Origin: Neobacillus sp. OS1-2
GTDB taxonomy: Bacteria; Bacillota; Bacilli; Bacillales; Cytobacillaceae
DNA length: 64,000 nucleotides
NCBI RefSeq assembly: GCF_030915505.1
Contig: NZ_CP133265.1
Coordinates: forward strand, 1,116,001-1,180,000
Direction of reading: 5' to 3'
Shown: piece by piece, positions 8,374 to 16,687 of the stretch
How the letters are laid out: every line of letters begins with the position of its first letter
How positions within the stretch are numbered: the stretch's first letter is position 1
The notes under the pieces: model-generated
Seen by the model: only the letters and a program-made list of their open reading frames with translations
What the model was told of the DNA's origin: nothing
The model's database searches: none
Made by a program: the position numbers and the translations under genes

Positions 8374-9425
8374 GAACAACGGCGCTAATCAAAAGGATCA
8401 TTCAGCAAATGCTGCGTGATAAACGAACATTAGCCTTAATGTTTGTGGCTCCTTTATTAATTTTGACCCTCATGTACTTCTTATTTAATGGCAATACTGT
8501 GAAACCGACCATAGGTGTCGTAGGGGTTGATTCCAGTCTCGTAAAAGCCTTCAAAGAGGCAGACATAAAGGTAAAGGAATATGACGCGGTAGCAAAAAAC
8601 ACTGTAGTGGATGATGATCTAAGCGGGTTGCTGCAGCAGGAAAATGGACAAATGAAATTAACACTTCAGAATGACGACCCCAGCTCCGCTAAGGGATTGC
8701 AGGCGAAAGTCAACCAAACGGTTTCAGCCCTTGCACAAGGCAAACTCATTCAGCAAAATCCAGCACTAGCAGGAATGCTGCCTAAAAAGATTGAAACAAA
8801 CTATGTGTATGGAAACAAAGACACCGTGTTTTTTGATGTACTAAGCCCTATTCTAGTCGGTTTCTTCGTCTTTTTCTTTGTATTTATCATTTCCGGCATT
8901 GGGTTACTACGTGAGAGGACGACTGGGACGTTAGAACGATTATTATCTACTCCGATTCGAAGAGGAGAAATTGTTACCGCCTATTTGATCGGCTATGGCA
9001 TATTTGCAGTCCTGCAAACAATTATTGTTGTCTTTTATTCGATTACCGTGCTGGATATCGTGCTCGCTGGCTCAATTTGGAATGTCCTTCTGATTAATTT
9101 GCTTTTAGCATTGGTGGCATTATCATTAGGAATATTGTTATCAACGTTTGCTGCCTCCGAGTTTCAAATGATGCAGTTTATCCCGATTGCGGTTATTCCA
9201 CAAATCTTCTTCGCGGGGATTTTCCCTCTGGAAGGAATGGCCGATTGGCTGCAGGTGATTGCAAAAGTGTTTCCCATGTACTATGCAGGTGATGCCTTAA
9301 AGAGCGTTATGTATAAAGGGAATGGTTTCAGTGAGATTGGCGGGGACCTTCTGGCATTAGTGATATTCGCGGGTGTATTCATCCTACTTAATATCTTTTC
9401 AATGAAAAAATATCGAAAGTTATAG
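8370..9425 (+). CDS. ABC-2 type exporter permease
   Basis: A 351-residue permease of the ABC-2 (YhgE/DrrB-like) family. One N-terminal membrane helix (about 20-40) is followed by a large extracytoplasmic domain (about 45-165), then five membrane helices. The segment LRERTTGTLERLLSTPIRRGE is the usual cytoplasmic loop motif that contacts the ATPase. It is the partner of the overlapping ATP-binding protein and is closed by a strong terminator. Confidence 0.88.
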   Translation: MRTTALIKRIIQQMLRDKRTLALMFVAPLLILTLMYFLFNGNTVKPTIGVVGVDSSLVKAFKEADIKVKEYDAVAKNTVVDDDLSGLLQQENGQMKLTLQNDDPSSAKGLQAKVNQTVSALAQGKLIQQNPALAGMLPKKIETNYVYGNKDTVFFDVLSPILVGFFVFFFVFIISGIGLLRERTTGTLERLLSTPIRRGEIVTAYLIGYGIFAVLQTIIVVFYSITVLDIVLAGSIWNVLLINLLLALVALSLGILLSTFAASEFQMMQFIPIAVIPQIFFAGIFPLEGMADWLQVIAKVFPMYYAGDALKSVMYKGNGFSEIGGDLLALVIFAGVFILLNIFSMKKYRKL

Positions 9426-9429
9426 AGTG

Positions 9430-9457
9430 GAGGGGATGAATGATCATCCCCTCTTTT
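9430..9457 (+). terminator. Rho-independent terminator of the ABC exporter
   Basis: GAGGGGATGA-atga-TCATCCCCTC followed by TTTT, five bases after the permease stop; may also act on the converging FMN reductase gene. Confidence 0.8.
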
Positions 9458-9466
9458 GCTATACCA

Positions 9467-10009
9467 TTATCTAATTGTTTTTAATGCGCCGCTCCATGCA
9501 ACCACTTCGCCAAGCATGGCATTCACATTTGTCAGATGCAATTCAGCCGGTTTGAAGGTACTTCCGTTTTCAAAATCTGTGAATAAAGATAATGTTGGAT
9601 GTGTGCGAACGTCGGCAACTTTTAATTCGCCTAAGATTCCGCGTAAATGTTCTGCTGCACGAGCACCGCCGGTTGAACCATAGCTTACAATTCCAGCCGC
9701 TTTGTCATTCCATGCTTCACGTGCAAAATCAAGGGCATTTTTTAATGCGCCTGTGATGCTGTGGTTGTATTCTTGAACAATAAAGACGAACCCATCTAAG
9801 TTAGCAAGTTTTTGGTTCCATGCTGCGATGCCTGGTTCAGTGCCGTCAGTTGTTCCCAAAAATGGTAAATTGAAATCGGCAATATCAACGATTTCATAAT
9901 TTGCGTCCCCACGCTTGTCAGCAATCCCTTTCACCCATTCTCCAACTTGTGGACTTACCCGTCCTTGACGTGTGCTTCCTAAAATAATACCAATGTTTAA
10001 TTTTGTCAT
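9467..10009 (-). CDS. NADPH-dependent FMN reductase (flavodoxin-like)
   Basis: About 180 residues. The N-terminal IGIILGSTRQGR loop is the FMN phosphate-binding signature of the FMN_red family; VQEYNHSITGALKNALDF and SYGSTGGARAAEHLR are further family signatures. Such enzymes reduce FMN, quinones or azo compounds. The start at 10009 has AGGAGGAAACGACA before it. An in-frame ATG at 10060 is also preceded by a good site (AAGGTGG) and would add MGFLDKLFGKTKEEETT, a charged extension, so two starts may be used. An AT-rich region with ATCTCGAATT lies upstream. Confidence 0.88.
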   Translation of the reverse strand: MTKLNIGIILGSTRQGRVSPQVGEWVKGIADKRGDANYEIVDIADFNLPFLGTTDGTEPGIAAWNQKLANLDGFVFIVQEYNHSITGALKNALDFAREAWNDKAAGIVSYGSTGGARAAEHLRGILGELKVADVRTHPTLSLFTDFENGSTFKPAELHLTNVNAMLGEVVAWSGALKTIR

Positions 10010-10213
10010 TGTCGTTTCCTCCTCTTTTGTTTTACCAAATAATTTATCCAAAAAACCCATATCCTGCACCACCTTATTACAAAATCTCAGATTTAGTTAT
10101 TATGAATTATTATATTTTTAATTCGAGATAATAATATTACATTTCCCCCTCACTGTCAACCATTTTACCTTTCACGTGGTAAACGGATTAATTCCCATAA
10201 GGAAATAAAAAAA

Positions 10214-10237
10214 CACTTAGCCATTATAGGCTAAGTG
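10214..10237 (-). terminator. Rho-independent terminator behind minJ
   Basis: CACTTAGCC-tataat-GGCTAAGTG followed by TTTTTTT on the minus strand. Confidence 0.8.
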
Positions 10238-10251
10238 GTAATCATAGAAAG

Positions 10252-10264
10252 GGTGTCAGGCACC
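10252..10264. repeat. Dispersed 13-base near-palindrome, copy 2
   Basis: GGTGTCAGGCACC (extended to a 15-base GGG..CCC version here). It spans the end of minJ: the TGA stop of minJ lies inside the repeat. Confidence 0.6.
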
Positions 10265-11449
10265 CTTTTCGTCATATTTTCGTCCGTCTTGAACAAAGAG
10301 GATGCCAAGTTCGTGGTGGTCGCCTTCGTAGAGGGCGCGTTGGACGAATCGGATCTCTCCTTTGGTATCGAAGACCTCCAATTTGCAGTGGGCCCGGTTT
10401 TTTTGCAGTGCCTCGTAGAAGGTATTTTCATCCCGCACCAATACACCATTGGCTTTTCCAATTATTTCTCCCACCTGAAGCCCCATTTTACTTGCAGGTG
10501 ATTCAGGAATGACACCAATAATCATGACACCGTGGTTTTTTTTCGAAAAATAGGGCGGCAGATTTTCATCCTTCATATAGGCAAGCAATGCCACTAATTC
10601 ACGTCCGATAACAGCTAATGCTACGGCTACGATAGAAACGAGTGGGTACCAATAACCTGCGGCCGAAATGAGTGTGATGAACACACCAAGTACAATTACC
10701 CTAAGGCCGTGCAGTTGGATGGCCTCTGCAGGGAGCATCCCTTTAACCCGCTGGTGAAATCCTATCGCAATTGGAACAAGAAATAGTGAATACTCGCCCG
10801 CCCCTATATGAAAGACCGGCCACCATTCAAATGGAAGCTGTAGCGCATTCCCGGGGATTAGTAAAAATATGGGCAGCATCCAAAAACGTTTTACTTCATG
10901 CGCACCAACACTTTGACCACGTTTACTTTTGGTGATTTTAGGCGATGACCCTTTAGCCCCATTTTTTAAAATAAGGATGCCTTCTGCTAGTAACAATAAA
11001 CCCAAAACCACAACAACCGAAGGATACACCTTCTCACTTATAGACTGAAATGCCTTTGAAAATGGAGGAATCGACCAATTATTTTCTGCCATTAAAATAA
11101 CCGCAAAAAAGGCAGCACCAACCGTGTAAGCCGGTGACATTAAACGTATATTAGTCGTTAATGACCACAACAGCGTAAATCCCGCTATTAGAAGGATAAT
11201 AGCAAATGGTACGGTGATCCCTGCTGCAACCACAACAATTGAAAGGATAAGTCCGATGAGCAGTCCCAGTGGAAACAATTGTCGCAGCTCAAAATAGGCA
11301 TCATGCGCTCGAATATGGAAATGTTTCCGCTCCCGTTTCACTCGGAGCACACCTAACAGCGCCGAGAGGAAAAGAAGATAGTATAAAACAGGATGAAGAA
11401 ATAACTTGCCTGTCCCTTTAAGTAGCTCTACAAGCCATATTTGCACCAT
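10256..11449 (-). CDS. minJ: MinJ-like topological determinant of cell division
   Basis: A 397-residue membrane protein with six to eight predicted helices over residues 15-290 and a C-terminal PDZ domain (about 300-380; GVIPESPASKMGLQVGEIIGK). The length equals that of B. subtilis MinJ, which bridges DivIVA and MinD at the septum. Gene order (minJ next to ctpB, then ftsX-ftsE) is the same as in B. subtilis. The stop codon is supplied by a copy of the dispersed repeat, so the last residues could be recent. The swrA gene that neighbours minJ in B. subtilis is absent. Confidence 0.85.
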   Translation of the reverse strand: MVQIWLVELLKGTGKLFLHPVLYYLLFLSALLGVLRVKRERKHFHIRAHDAYFELRQLFPLGLLIGLILSIVVVAAGITVPFAIILLIAGFTLLWSLTTNIRLMSPAYTVGAAFFAVILMAENNWSIPPFSKAFQSISEKVYPSVVVVLGLLLLAEGILILKNGAKGSSPKITKSKRGQSVGAHEVKRFWMLPIFLLIPGNALQLPFEWWPVFHIGAGEYSLFLVPIAIGFHQRVKGMLPAEAIQLHGLRVIVLGVFITLISAAGYWYPLVSIVAVALAVIGRELVALLAYMKDENLPPYFSKKNHGVMIIGVIPESPASKMGLQVGEIIGKANGVLVRDENTFYEALQKNRAHCKLEVFDTKGEIRFVQRALYEGDHHELGILFVQDGRKYDEKGA

Positions 11450-11587
11450 TTCCTGCCACCTGCCTCTATTTGTATTCTAGTAATCTATTATGTAAAAGTC
11501 CCTTAAAGATCATTTTACCAAATTAACACTGTAAAACATATTGCTAGTTTCTAGAAAAAATAAAAATTTCATTCTATCAAAATAAAA

Positions 11588-11605
11588 CAGAGACCGCAGT
11601 CTCTG
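11588..11605 (-). terminator. Rho-independent terminator behind ctpB
   Basis: CAGAGAC-tgcg-GTCTCTG followed by TTTTATTTT on the minus strand. Confidence 0.8.
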
Positions 11606-11613
11606 CTTTATCA

Positions 11614-13071
11614 TTACTTCGTGATCAACTTCAACGCCATTTGCAGTTGCAAATCGTTTTTCTCCTTTTTTACTTCTTTCACGACGGCTTCTTCGAGCTT
11701 GGCAGCGGTTTGGGTATCAATTTTCCCAGTTGGCTCCAGGTCATTTTGCTGCTGGAAGCCCTTCACGGCCACTTTGGTTTGATCACTAAAGTATCCATCT
11801 GTTCTTCCAGGCGCATATCCCAAGCCAGCTAAAATTTCTTGTGCATTTTTAATCTGCTCATTGTTCATATCCAGAGCAAGTGGCTTCTTTATCTGAATTG
11901 GATGAGCGGCAAAGAGGGCTGGTTGTTTCACGACTACATCCGGTTTGATTCCTTTTTTATGAATCCAATTTCCATCAGGGGTTAACCATTTTGCCAAGGT
12001 TAGCTTGATATTGCTGCCGTCCCCCATTGGCATTGGTTGTTGTACGTTTCCTTTGCCAAACGTTGTTTCACCCACTAGTTTATAACCGGTAGCCTCTTTC
12101 AAAGATCCTGCCAAAATTTCTGAGGCGGAAGCACTGCCTTTGTCGACAAGGACAAGGACAGGATAATCCTTTTTCTCCGAAATGGTAGAGAAGTAACGCC
12201 TTTTCTGGCCGTTACGCTCTTCAATCTGTACATACGGCTTATCTTTAGGAACGAATTCTTTTAAGATCTCACCGACACTATCTAAAAATCCGCCGGGATT
12301 GCCACGAACATCAAGAATCAATCCTTTGATATCGTCATTTTCCAGCGCCTTTAAATCCTTTTTAAAATCAGCCGCCGTATCTGCTGAAAAAGAGGTAATT
12401 TCAATATAGCCGACCTTTTTGCCATCTTGTTTTTTGACGGAGGCATGAACGGTCTCAAGTGGAATCTCATCCCGCTTCACATCAATGGATAAGGAATCCT
12501 TTAAACCCTTTCTGGCAATTTCCAAATTTACGGTCGTACCCTTTTTTCCACGAATTTTCAGCGTCGCCTTATTCAGATCAAGCCCTTCCACACTCTTACC
12601 GTCCACCTTTAAAATTTGGTCATTCGGTTTGATGCCAGCCTTTTCAGCAGGAGAATTTTTAAAAGGGGAGACAATCACAATTTTCCCATCTACCATACCG
12701 ACCTCAGCACCGATGCCTTCAAACGATGATTCCAATGTTTGCGTGAATTGCTTGGCCGTTTCCTTGTCCATATAAACGGAATAGGGGTCTTTCAGAACGG
12801 CGAGCATCCCTTGAATCGCCCCTTCAACCAACTGCTCCCGGTCTACTTTCTCAACATAGCTGCTTCGGATCATATCGTAGGCCTGCTCCACTTTTTCCAG
12901 ACCTTCTGTATTTGCCTCGGAATTTATTGCTTCTTCTTTAGGGGCCGCCTTCTCTTCAACATTAGGAACTGCCATTTCCGTCCGGTCAAGAAATTTCAAT
13001 CCAGCATAGGTGCCCCCAGCGCCTGTAAGCAGCGAACCCGTCATCAACAGGGCAATCCATTTTCGATTCAT
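11614..13071 (-). CDS. ctpB: CtpB-like carboxy-terminal processing protease (S41)
   Basis: A 485-residue exported serine protease. An N-terminal membrane anchor (about 5-25) is followed by a PDZ domain (about 110-190), the S41 catalytic domain with the nucleophile Ser in KGSASASEILAG and the Lys in TTFGKGNVQQP, and a C-terminal peptidoglycan-binding-1 domain (about 400-465; LGYAPGRTDGYFSDQTK). In B. subtilis CtpB cleaves SpoIVFA and so times sigma-K activation in sporulation. The gene sits between minJ and the ftsEX block as in B. subtilis. Confidence 0.9.
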   Translation of the reverse strand: MNRKWIALLMTGSLLTGAGGTYAGLKFLDRTEMAVPNVEEKAAPKEEAINSEANTEGLEKVEQAYDMIRSSYVEKVDREQLVEGAIQGMLAVLKDPYSVYMDKETAKQFTQTLESSFEGIGAEVGMVDGKIVIVSPFKNSPAEKAGIKPNDQILKVDGKSVEGLDLNKATLKIRGKKGTTVNLEIARKGLKDSLSIDVKRDEIPLETVHASVKKQDGKKVGYIEITSFSADTAADFKKDLKALENDDIKGLILDVRGNPGGFLDSVGEILKEFVPKDKPYVQIEERNGQKRRYFSTISEKKDYPVLVLVDKGSASASEILAGSLKEATGYKLVGETTFGKGNVQQPMPMGDGSNIKLTLAKWLTPDGNWIHKKGIKPDVVVKQPALFAAHPIQIKKPLALDMNNEQIKNAQEILAGLGYAPGRTDGYFSDQTKVAVKGFQQQNDLEPTGKIDTQTAAKLEEAVVKEVKKEKNDLQLQMALKLITK

Positions 13072-13334
13072 CCGAATCCTCCTTATGTTAAATACCTGTC
13101 ATATAAATTTTATAAAAAGGCTCCAAATTCCTGCCCGCATATTAACTTATATGTGTGGAGTGGACGAGTTATGATTGAAAGAACGGCAAAAACTAGATGG
13201 AGGCAGAACACCCCATCCTTCCGTGTAAATATATTCCAGCAACATGACGAAGTCACATAATAAAGGCGGTGTGAGCAGAGCTAAACTTCACTTTATTCAT
13301 TTCTGCGGCGCCCCGCCCCTTTTCCACAAAAAAA

Positions 13335-13352
13335 GAGAAGCAACAGCTTCTC
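13335..13352 (-). terminator. Rho-independent terminator behind the M23 hydrolase gene
   Basis: GAGAAGC-tgtt-GCTTCTC followed by TTTTTTT on the minus strand. Confidence 0.8.
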
Positions 13353-13362
13353 CCAAATTTTT

Positions 13363-14643
13363 TTATAGTGGTACAATTCCCATCGGACTGATGGCTGAAT
13401 GATAGGCCCATCGTCCTTGATAGAGTTCAAAGTGCAAGTGCTGGCCATGGGAATCACCTGTATTCCCCATGATACCAATCTGCTGCCCTTTGCTCACAGT
13501 TGTGCCTTCCCCAACCAATCGTGTTTGCATATGGGCATACACGGTTGTATAGGTTTTACCATTAATATTGTGCAAAATATAGATTACATTTCCATAACTA
13601 TTCGAGTAATGGGAAACATATACGACTCCATCTGCTGCTGCAACTATTGGTACCGTACCAGCTTTGGCGATATCAACTCCATAGTGGAATGCCCCGTCGC
13701 GGCCACCAAATCCTGAGGTAATGACACCTGAGGTCGGTCTTGTAAAACTTCCGCCTGAAACAGGTGGTGTAGTTGCTACAGCCCCACCACCGCCGCTTGA
13801 AGCATTTCCTTGAGCCTTAGCCGCCGCAGCAGCAGCCGCTGCAGCCGCTGCTGCTTTAGCCTGGCGTTCCTGCTCTAGCTTAATCGACAGTTGAATCGCA
13901 TTCTCTTGCGCTGCAAGGATTTGCTCCTGTTCCTGCATATCCATTACATATTCATGTGCTTCTTGCTCTTGCTCATTTAAGTTTGTTAATAGTTTATCTT
14001 TTTCTGCCTTTTGTACAGCCAAATGCTGCTTCATAGCTTCTAAGTCTGCTAGCATCTTTTCAAGCCCGGCAAGGTCGTTTTTGACTTGTTCTTGATTCAA
14101 TTCAAGCTGCTTCTTGTCGGCCTCATGCTGTTTTAAGATATCCTGATCCGCTTGCATAATGGTTGCGACAGCGTTCGCCCTGTCAATGAAATCACTAAAG
14201 CTTGTTGAACCCATTAACACATCAATGTAACTGACCATTCCGCCTGTTTCCTGATAGCTGCGGGCACGGTCCTTCAACAGCACATTTCGCTTTTCAATCC
14301 GCTCCATGATAATCTTCGTTTCTTCCTGGAGCTTCACAATCTCGGCTTTTGTTTCTTCGATCTTAGCCGATTTCTCATTCATTTTGGTCGTCGTATCACC
14401 AATCGCAAAATCAATTCGTTTCATGTCATTCTTTACATCTTCTTGCTGGCCTTTGATCGAATTAATCTTTTCGTTTGCCTCATTCAGTCCAGATTTTACA
14501 TCGGAGCGTTTTTCTTGAATTTTACTTTGATCACCCTTTAGTTTGGAGATGGACGCGGCTTCTGTTTTAATCGAAAGTCCACCAAAAGCTGTCCCCATTC
14601 CAATGGATGCCGCAATAGTGAGCATCATAACCTTTTTTCTCAT
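13363..14643 (-). CDS. EnvC/PcsB-like murein hydrolase (M23 peptidase with coiled coil)
   Basis: About 426 residues. A signal peptide (first about 28 residues) is followed by a long coiled coil (about 30-260), an alanine-rich and then Gly/Ser-rich linker (with a run of alanines near 265-280), and a C-terminal LytM/M23 domain with the zinc motifs HYGVDIA and HGQHLHFEL. It is transcribed directly after ftsX, so it is the probable extracellular effector activated by FtsEX, like PcsB or CwlO. The start at 14643 was preferred over 14679 because of the MRKK signal-peptide onset and GAGGGG upstream. A stem between ftsX and this gene suggests partly independent expression. Confidence 0.88.
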   Translation of the reverse strand: MRKKVMMLTIAASIGMGTAFGGLSIKTEAASISKLKGDQSKIQEKRSDVKSGLNEANEKINSIKGQQEDVKNDMKRIDFAIGDTTTKMNEKSAKIEETKAEIVKLQEETKIIMERIEKRNVLLKDRARSYQETGGMVSYIDVLMGSTSFSDFIDRANAVATIMQADQDILKQHEADKKQLELNQEQVKNDLAGLEKMLADLEAMKQHLAVQKAEKDKLLTNLNEQEQEAHEYVMDMQEQEQILAAQENAIQLSIKLEQERQAKAAAAAAAAAAAAKAQGNASSGGGGAVATTPPVSGGSFTRPTSGVITSGFGGRDGAFHYGVDIAKAGTVPIVAAADGVVYVSHYSNSYGNVIYILHNINGKTYTTVYAHMQTRLVGEGTTVSKGQQIGIMGNTGDSHGQHLHFELYQGRWAYHSAISPMGIVPL

Positions 14644-14722
14644 TTCCAGTGGTTCCCCTCTCCCTATGTACAGGTACATCTCTTTTTCTAGTAAATCGAT
14701 TGTTATCTTGTAAACTAAAAAT

Positions 14723-14758
14723 TCAGGAAGGACTACTTAATACAGAGCCCTCCCTGAT
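14723..14758 (-). terminator. Probable terminator behind ftsX
   Basis: Imperfect stem TCAGGGAGGG ... CCTTCCTGA followed by ATTTTT on the minus strand, in the 120-base gap before the M23 gene. Mismatched enough to be partly read through. Confidence 0.5.
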
Positions 14759-14763
14759 TATAT

Positions 14764-15657
14764 TTAAACCTTTAAGAACTTTCGGACGGACATAACACTG
14801 CCCCAAACACCAATGATAGCGCCCATTAAAATCAAAATGCCTGAGACTTGATAAACAAATGGTTCAAATGGCAGCACCTTGATAAAGGTACCTTCAAGCC
14901 TAGGACCAACGTAATCATATGCACGATAATAGGCAATTGAAATAAGGATAATTGGCAAAATCGACCCCAGAATGCCGAGCCATAATCCTTCTAAAAAGAA
15001 CGGCCAGCGTATAAAGGTATTCGTTGCACCTACTAATCTCATAATCTTAATTTCTCTTCGTCTCGCAATTATCGTAATCTTTATTGTGTTCGAGATTAAG
15101 AAAATAGCCGTAAAGAACAAGCCAATGATCAGAACCACACCCACATTACGACTTGCATTAATAAACTTAAATAATTTTTCAACCTTACCTTGACCGTATT
15201 TTACTTTTGCCACGTAATTAAGCTTTTCAAGCTTCTTTGAGACAGCCATCGTGTCTGTCGGTTTTTTCGTTTTTACGATAAATACATCGTTAAGCGGATT
15301 ATCTTGTTCAAAAAGTTTAAAGGCCTTACCATCCTCGCCAAGACTATCTACTAAATTATCTAGTTCTTTCTTTTTGGGAGAAAATTTGACACTTTTTACC
15401 TCAGAAATCTTTTCAATCTCACTTTTTAACGATTGCTGTTCTTCTTTGTTCGCAGCAACATCGATGTGAACACGAATCTGCACATCCTCTTCAATGGTTT
15501 GTGCCACTCTGTTTAAATTCATCATAATAACGAAAAAGACGCCGACTAATATTAAGGTAACGGTAACAGCACTGACGGATGCAAACGTCATCCAGCCATT
15601 TCTGGCAATATTTTTTAAACTTTCACGGGCGTGACGGCCAATTGTTCTAATTTTCAT
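14764..15657 (-). CDS. ftsX: FtsX, cell-division ABC transporter-like permease
   Basis: About 297 residues: N-terminal cytoplasmic stretch, first membrane helix (about 22-45), a large extracellular loop (about 50-165), then three helices, and a conserved loop ATNTFIRWPFFLEG. FtsX with FtsE transmits a cytoplasmic signal to a cell-wall hydrolase outside. The start at 15657 (MKIRTIGRH) matches the usual FtsX N-terminus and has AGGTGATT before it; the frame continues up to 15705 without a site. It overlaps the end of ftsE by 11 bases. Confidence 0.93.
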   Translation of the reverse strand: MKIRTIGRHARESLKNIARNGWMTFASVSAVTVTLILVGVFFVIMMNLNRVAQTIEEDVQIRVHIDVAANKEEQQSLKSEIEKISEVKSVKFSPKKKELDNLVDSLGEDGKAFKLFEQDNPLNDVFIVKTKKPTDTMAVSKKLEKLNYVAKVKYGQGKVEKLFKFINASRNVGVVLIIGLFFTAIFLISNTIKITIIARRREIKIMRLVGATNTFIRWPFFLEGLWLGILGSILPIILISIAYYRAYDYVGPRLEGTFIKVLPFEPFVYQVSGILILMGAIIGVWGSVMSVRKFLKV

Positions 15658-16333
15658 AACCGTAATCACCTCTTTGTTCATCGCGAACGATCTTTCCGCC
15701 TTCAATAGCGATAACGCGATGCTTTATTGTATTAACAATCTCCCTATTATGGGTTGCCATCACGATCGTGGTTCCCCTTGTATTAATTTCTTCAAATATG
15801 TTCATGATTTCCCATGATGTTTCAGGGTCAAGGTTTCCTGTAGGCTCATCGGCAATCACCACTTTTGGCGAGTTTACGATAGAACGGGCAATCGATACAC
15901 GCTGCTGCTCTCCGCCGGAAAGCTCTGTCGGTAACATTCTTGCCTTATGCTTCAGGTTAACTAAATCTAATACTTCCATCACACGCTTCTTAATGTACTT
16001 TGGCTGTGCTTCAATAACCTCAAGAGCAAATGCTACATTTTCATAGACGGTTAAGGATGGCAGGAGCTTAAAGTCCTGGAAAACAACCCCAAGGTTTCTT
16101 CTAAAGATTGGTACTTTTTTCATTTTTAATTTGGCGAGATTAACCCCATTCATCGAGATCGTCCCGGAGGAAGGGACCTCTTCACGGTACATCATTTTAA
16201 TGAACGTTGATTTCCCTGCACCGCTTGGGCCAACAACATATACAAATTCTCCCTGATTAATCCGGACGTCTATTCCATTAATGGCTGTAACGCCATTCGG
16301 ATACTTTTTATATACTTCTTGTAGTTCTATCAT
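15647..16333 (-). CDS. ftsE: FtsE, cell-division ATP-binding protein
   Basis: A 228-residue ABC ATPase with Walker A GPSGAGKST, Q-loop in VVFQDFKLL, signature LSGGEQQRV and Walker B VVIADEPTGNLDPE. Motifs and the overlapping ftsX make this FtsE rather than a generic LolD-type ATPase. It has a good site (AGGTGG). In B. subtilis FtsEX acts in cell elongation (through CwlO) and in sporulation. The 260 bases before it and up to the group II intron hold the promoter region. Confidence 0.95.
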   Translation of the reverse strand: MIELQEVYKKYPNGVTAINGIDVRINQGEFVYVVGPSGAGKSTFIKMMYREEVPSSGTISMNGVNLAKLKMKKVPIFRRNLGVVFQDFKLLPSLTVYENVAFALEVIEAQPKYIKKRVMEVLDLVNLKHKARMLPTELSGGEQQRVSIARSIVNSPKVVIADEPTGNLDPETSWEIMNIFEEINTRGTTIVMATHNREIVNTIKHRVIAIEGGKIVRDEQRGDYGYEN

Positions 16334-16635
16334 ATTTTACCACCTATAGTTAAAGTTATTTCGAATCTTAATATTCGACAATAAACCTCTTATATTTGCA
16401 AAATAGACCAAAATAACAAACAATATGTGCATAATTTCGCATAAACCTATTATAACATCATAATTCGCTAAAAAAAGCGGTAAAATTATTACAGTTTCTT
16501 TTCAACGAATTACAAATGTTGACAGGAAAAGCCAATATCACTACATATTTCATCTGAAAACCCCGTTAATCTCCAATTTGACCTATTTTCCCCATAATAA
16601 AGTAGGGAAACCTCTTTCGAGGCTTCCCCCTTATC

Positions 16636-16668
16636 AAACCGTACGTGCCCTATTAAGGCATACGGCTT
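16636..16668 (-). ncRNA. Group II intron domain V
   Basis: Hairpin with AGCCGTATGCC paired to GGGCACGTACGGTT, matching the conserved catalytic domain V, including the AGC triad at its 5' side. It follows the maturase stop by 20 bases. Confidence 0.85.
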
Positions 16669-16687
16669 ACCAATGTGTTACAAATGG

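Noticed and set aside
12739..13260. A plus-strand open frame of 173 codons opposite ctpB
   Set aside because: It runs antisense to ctpB, has no ribosome binding site, and its codon use is that of the complement; ctpB has clear domains.
13171..13260. A 29-codon plus-strand frame with GGAG ten bases before its ATG, between ctpB and the M23 gene
   Set aside because: Composition looks protein-like, but no family could be recognised and the position is a short intergenic gap; evidence too weak to list.
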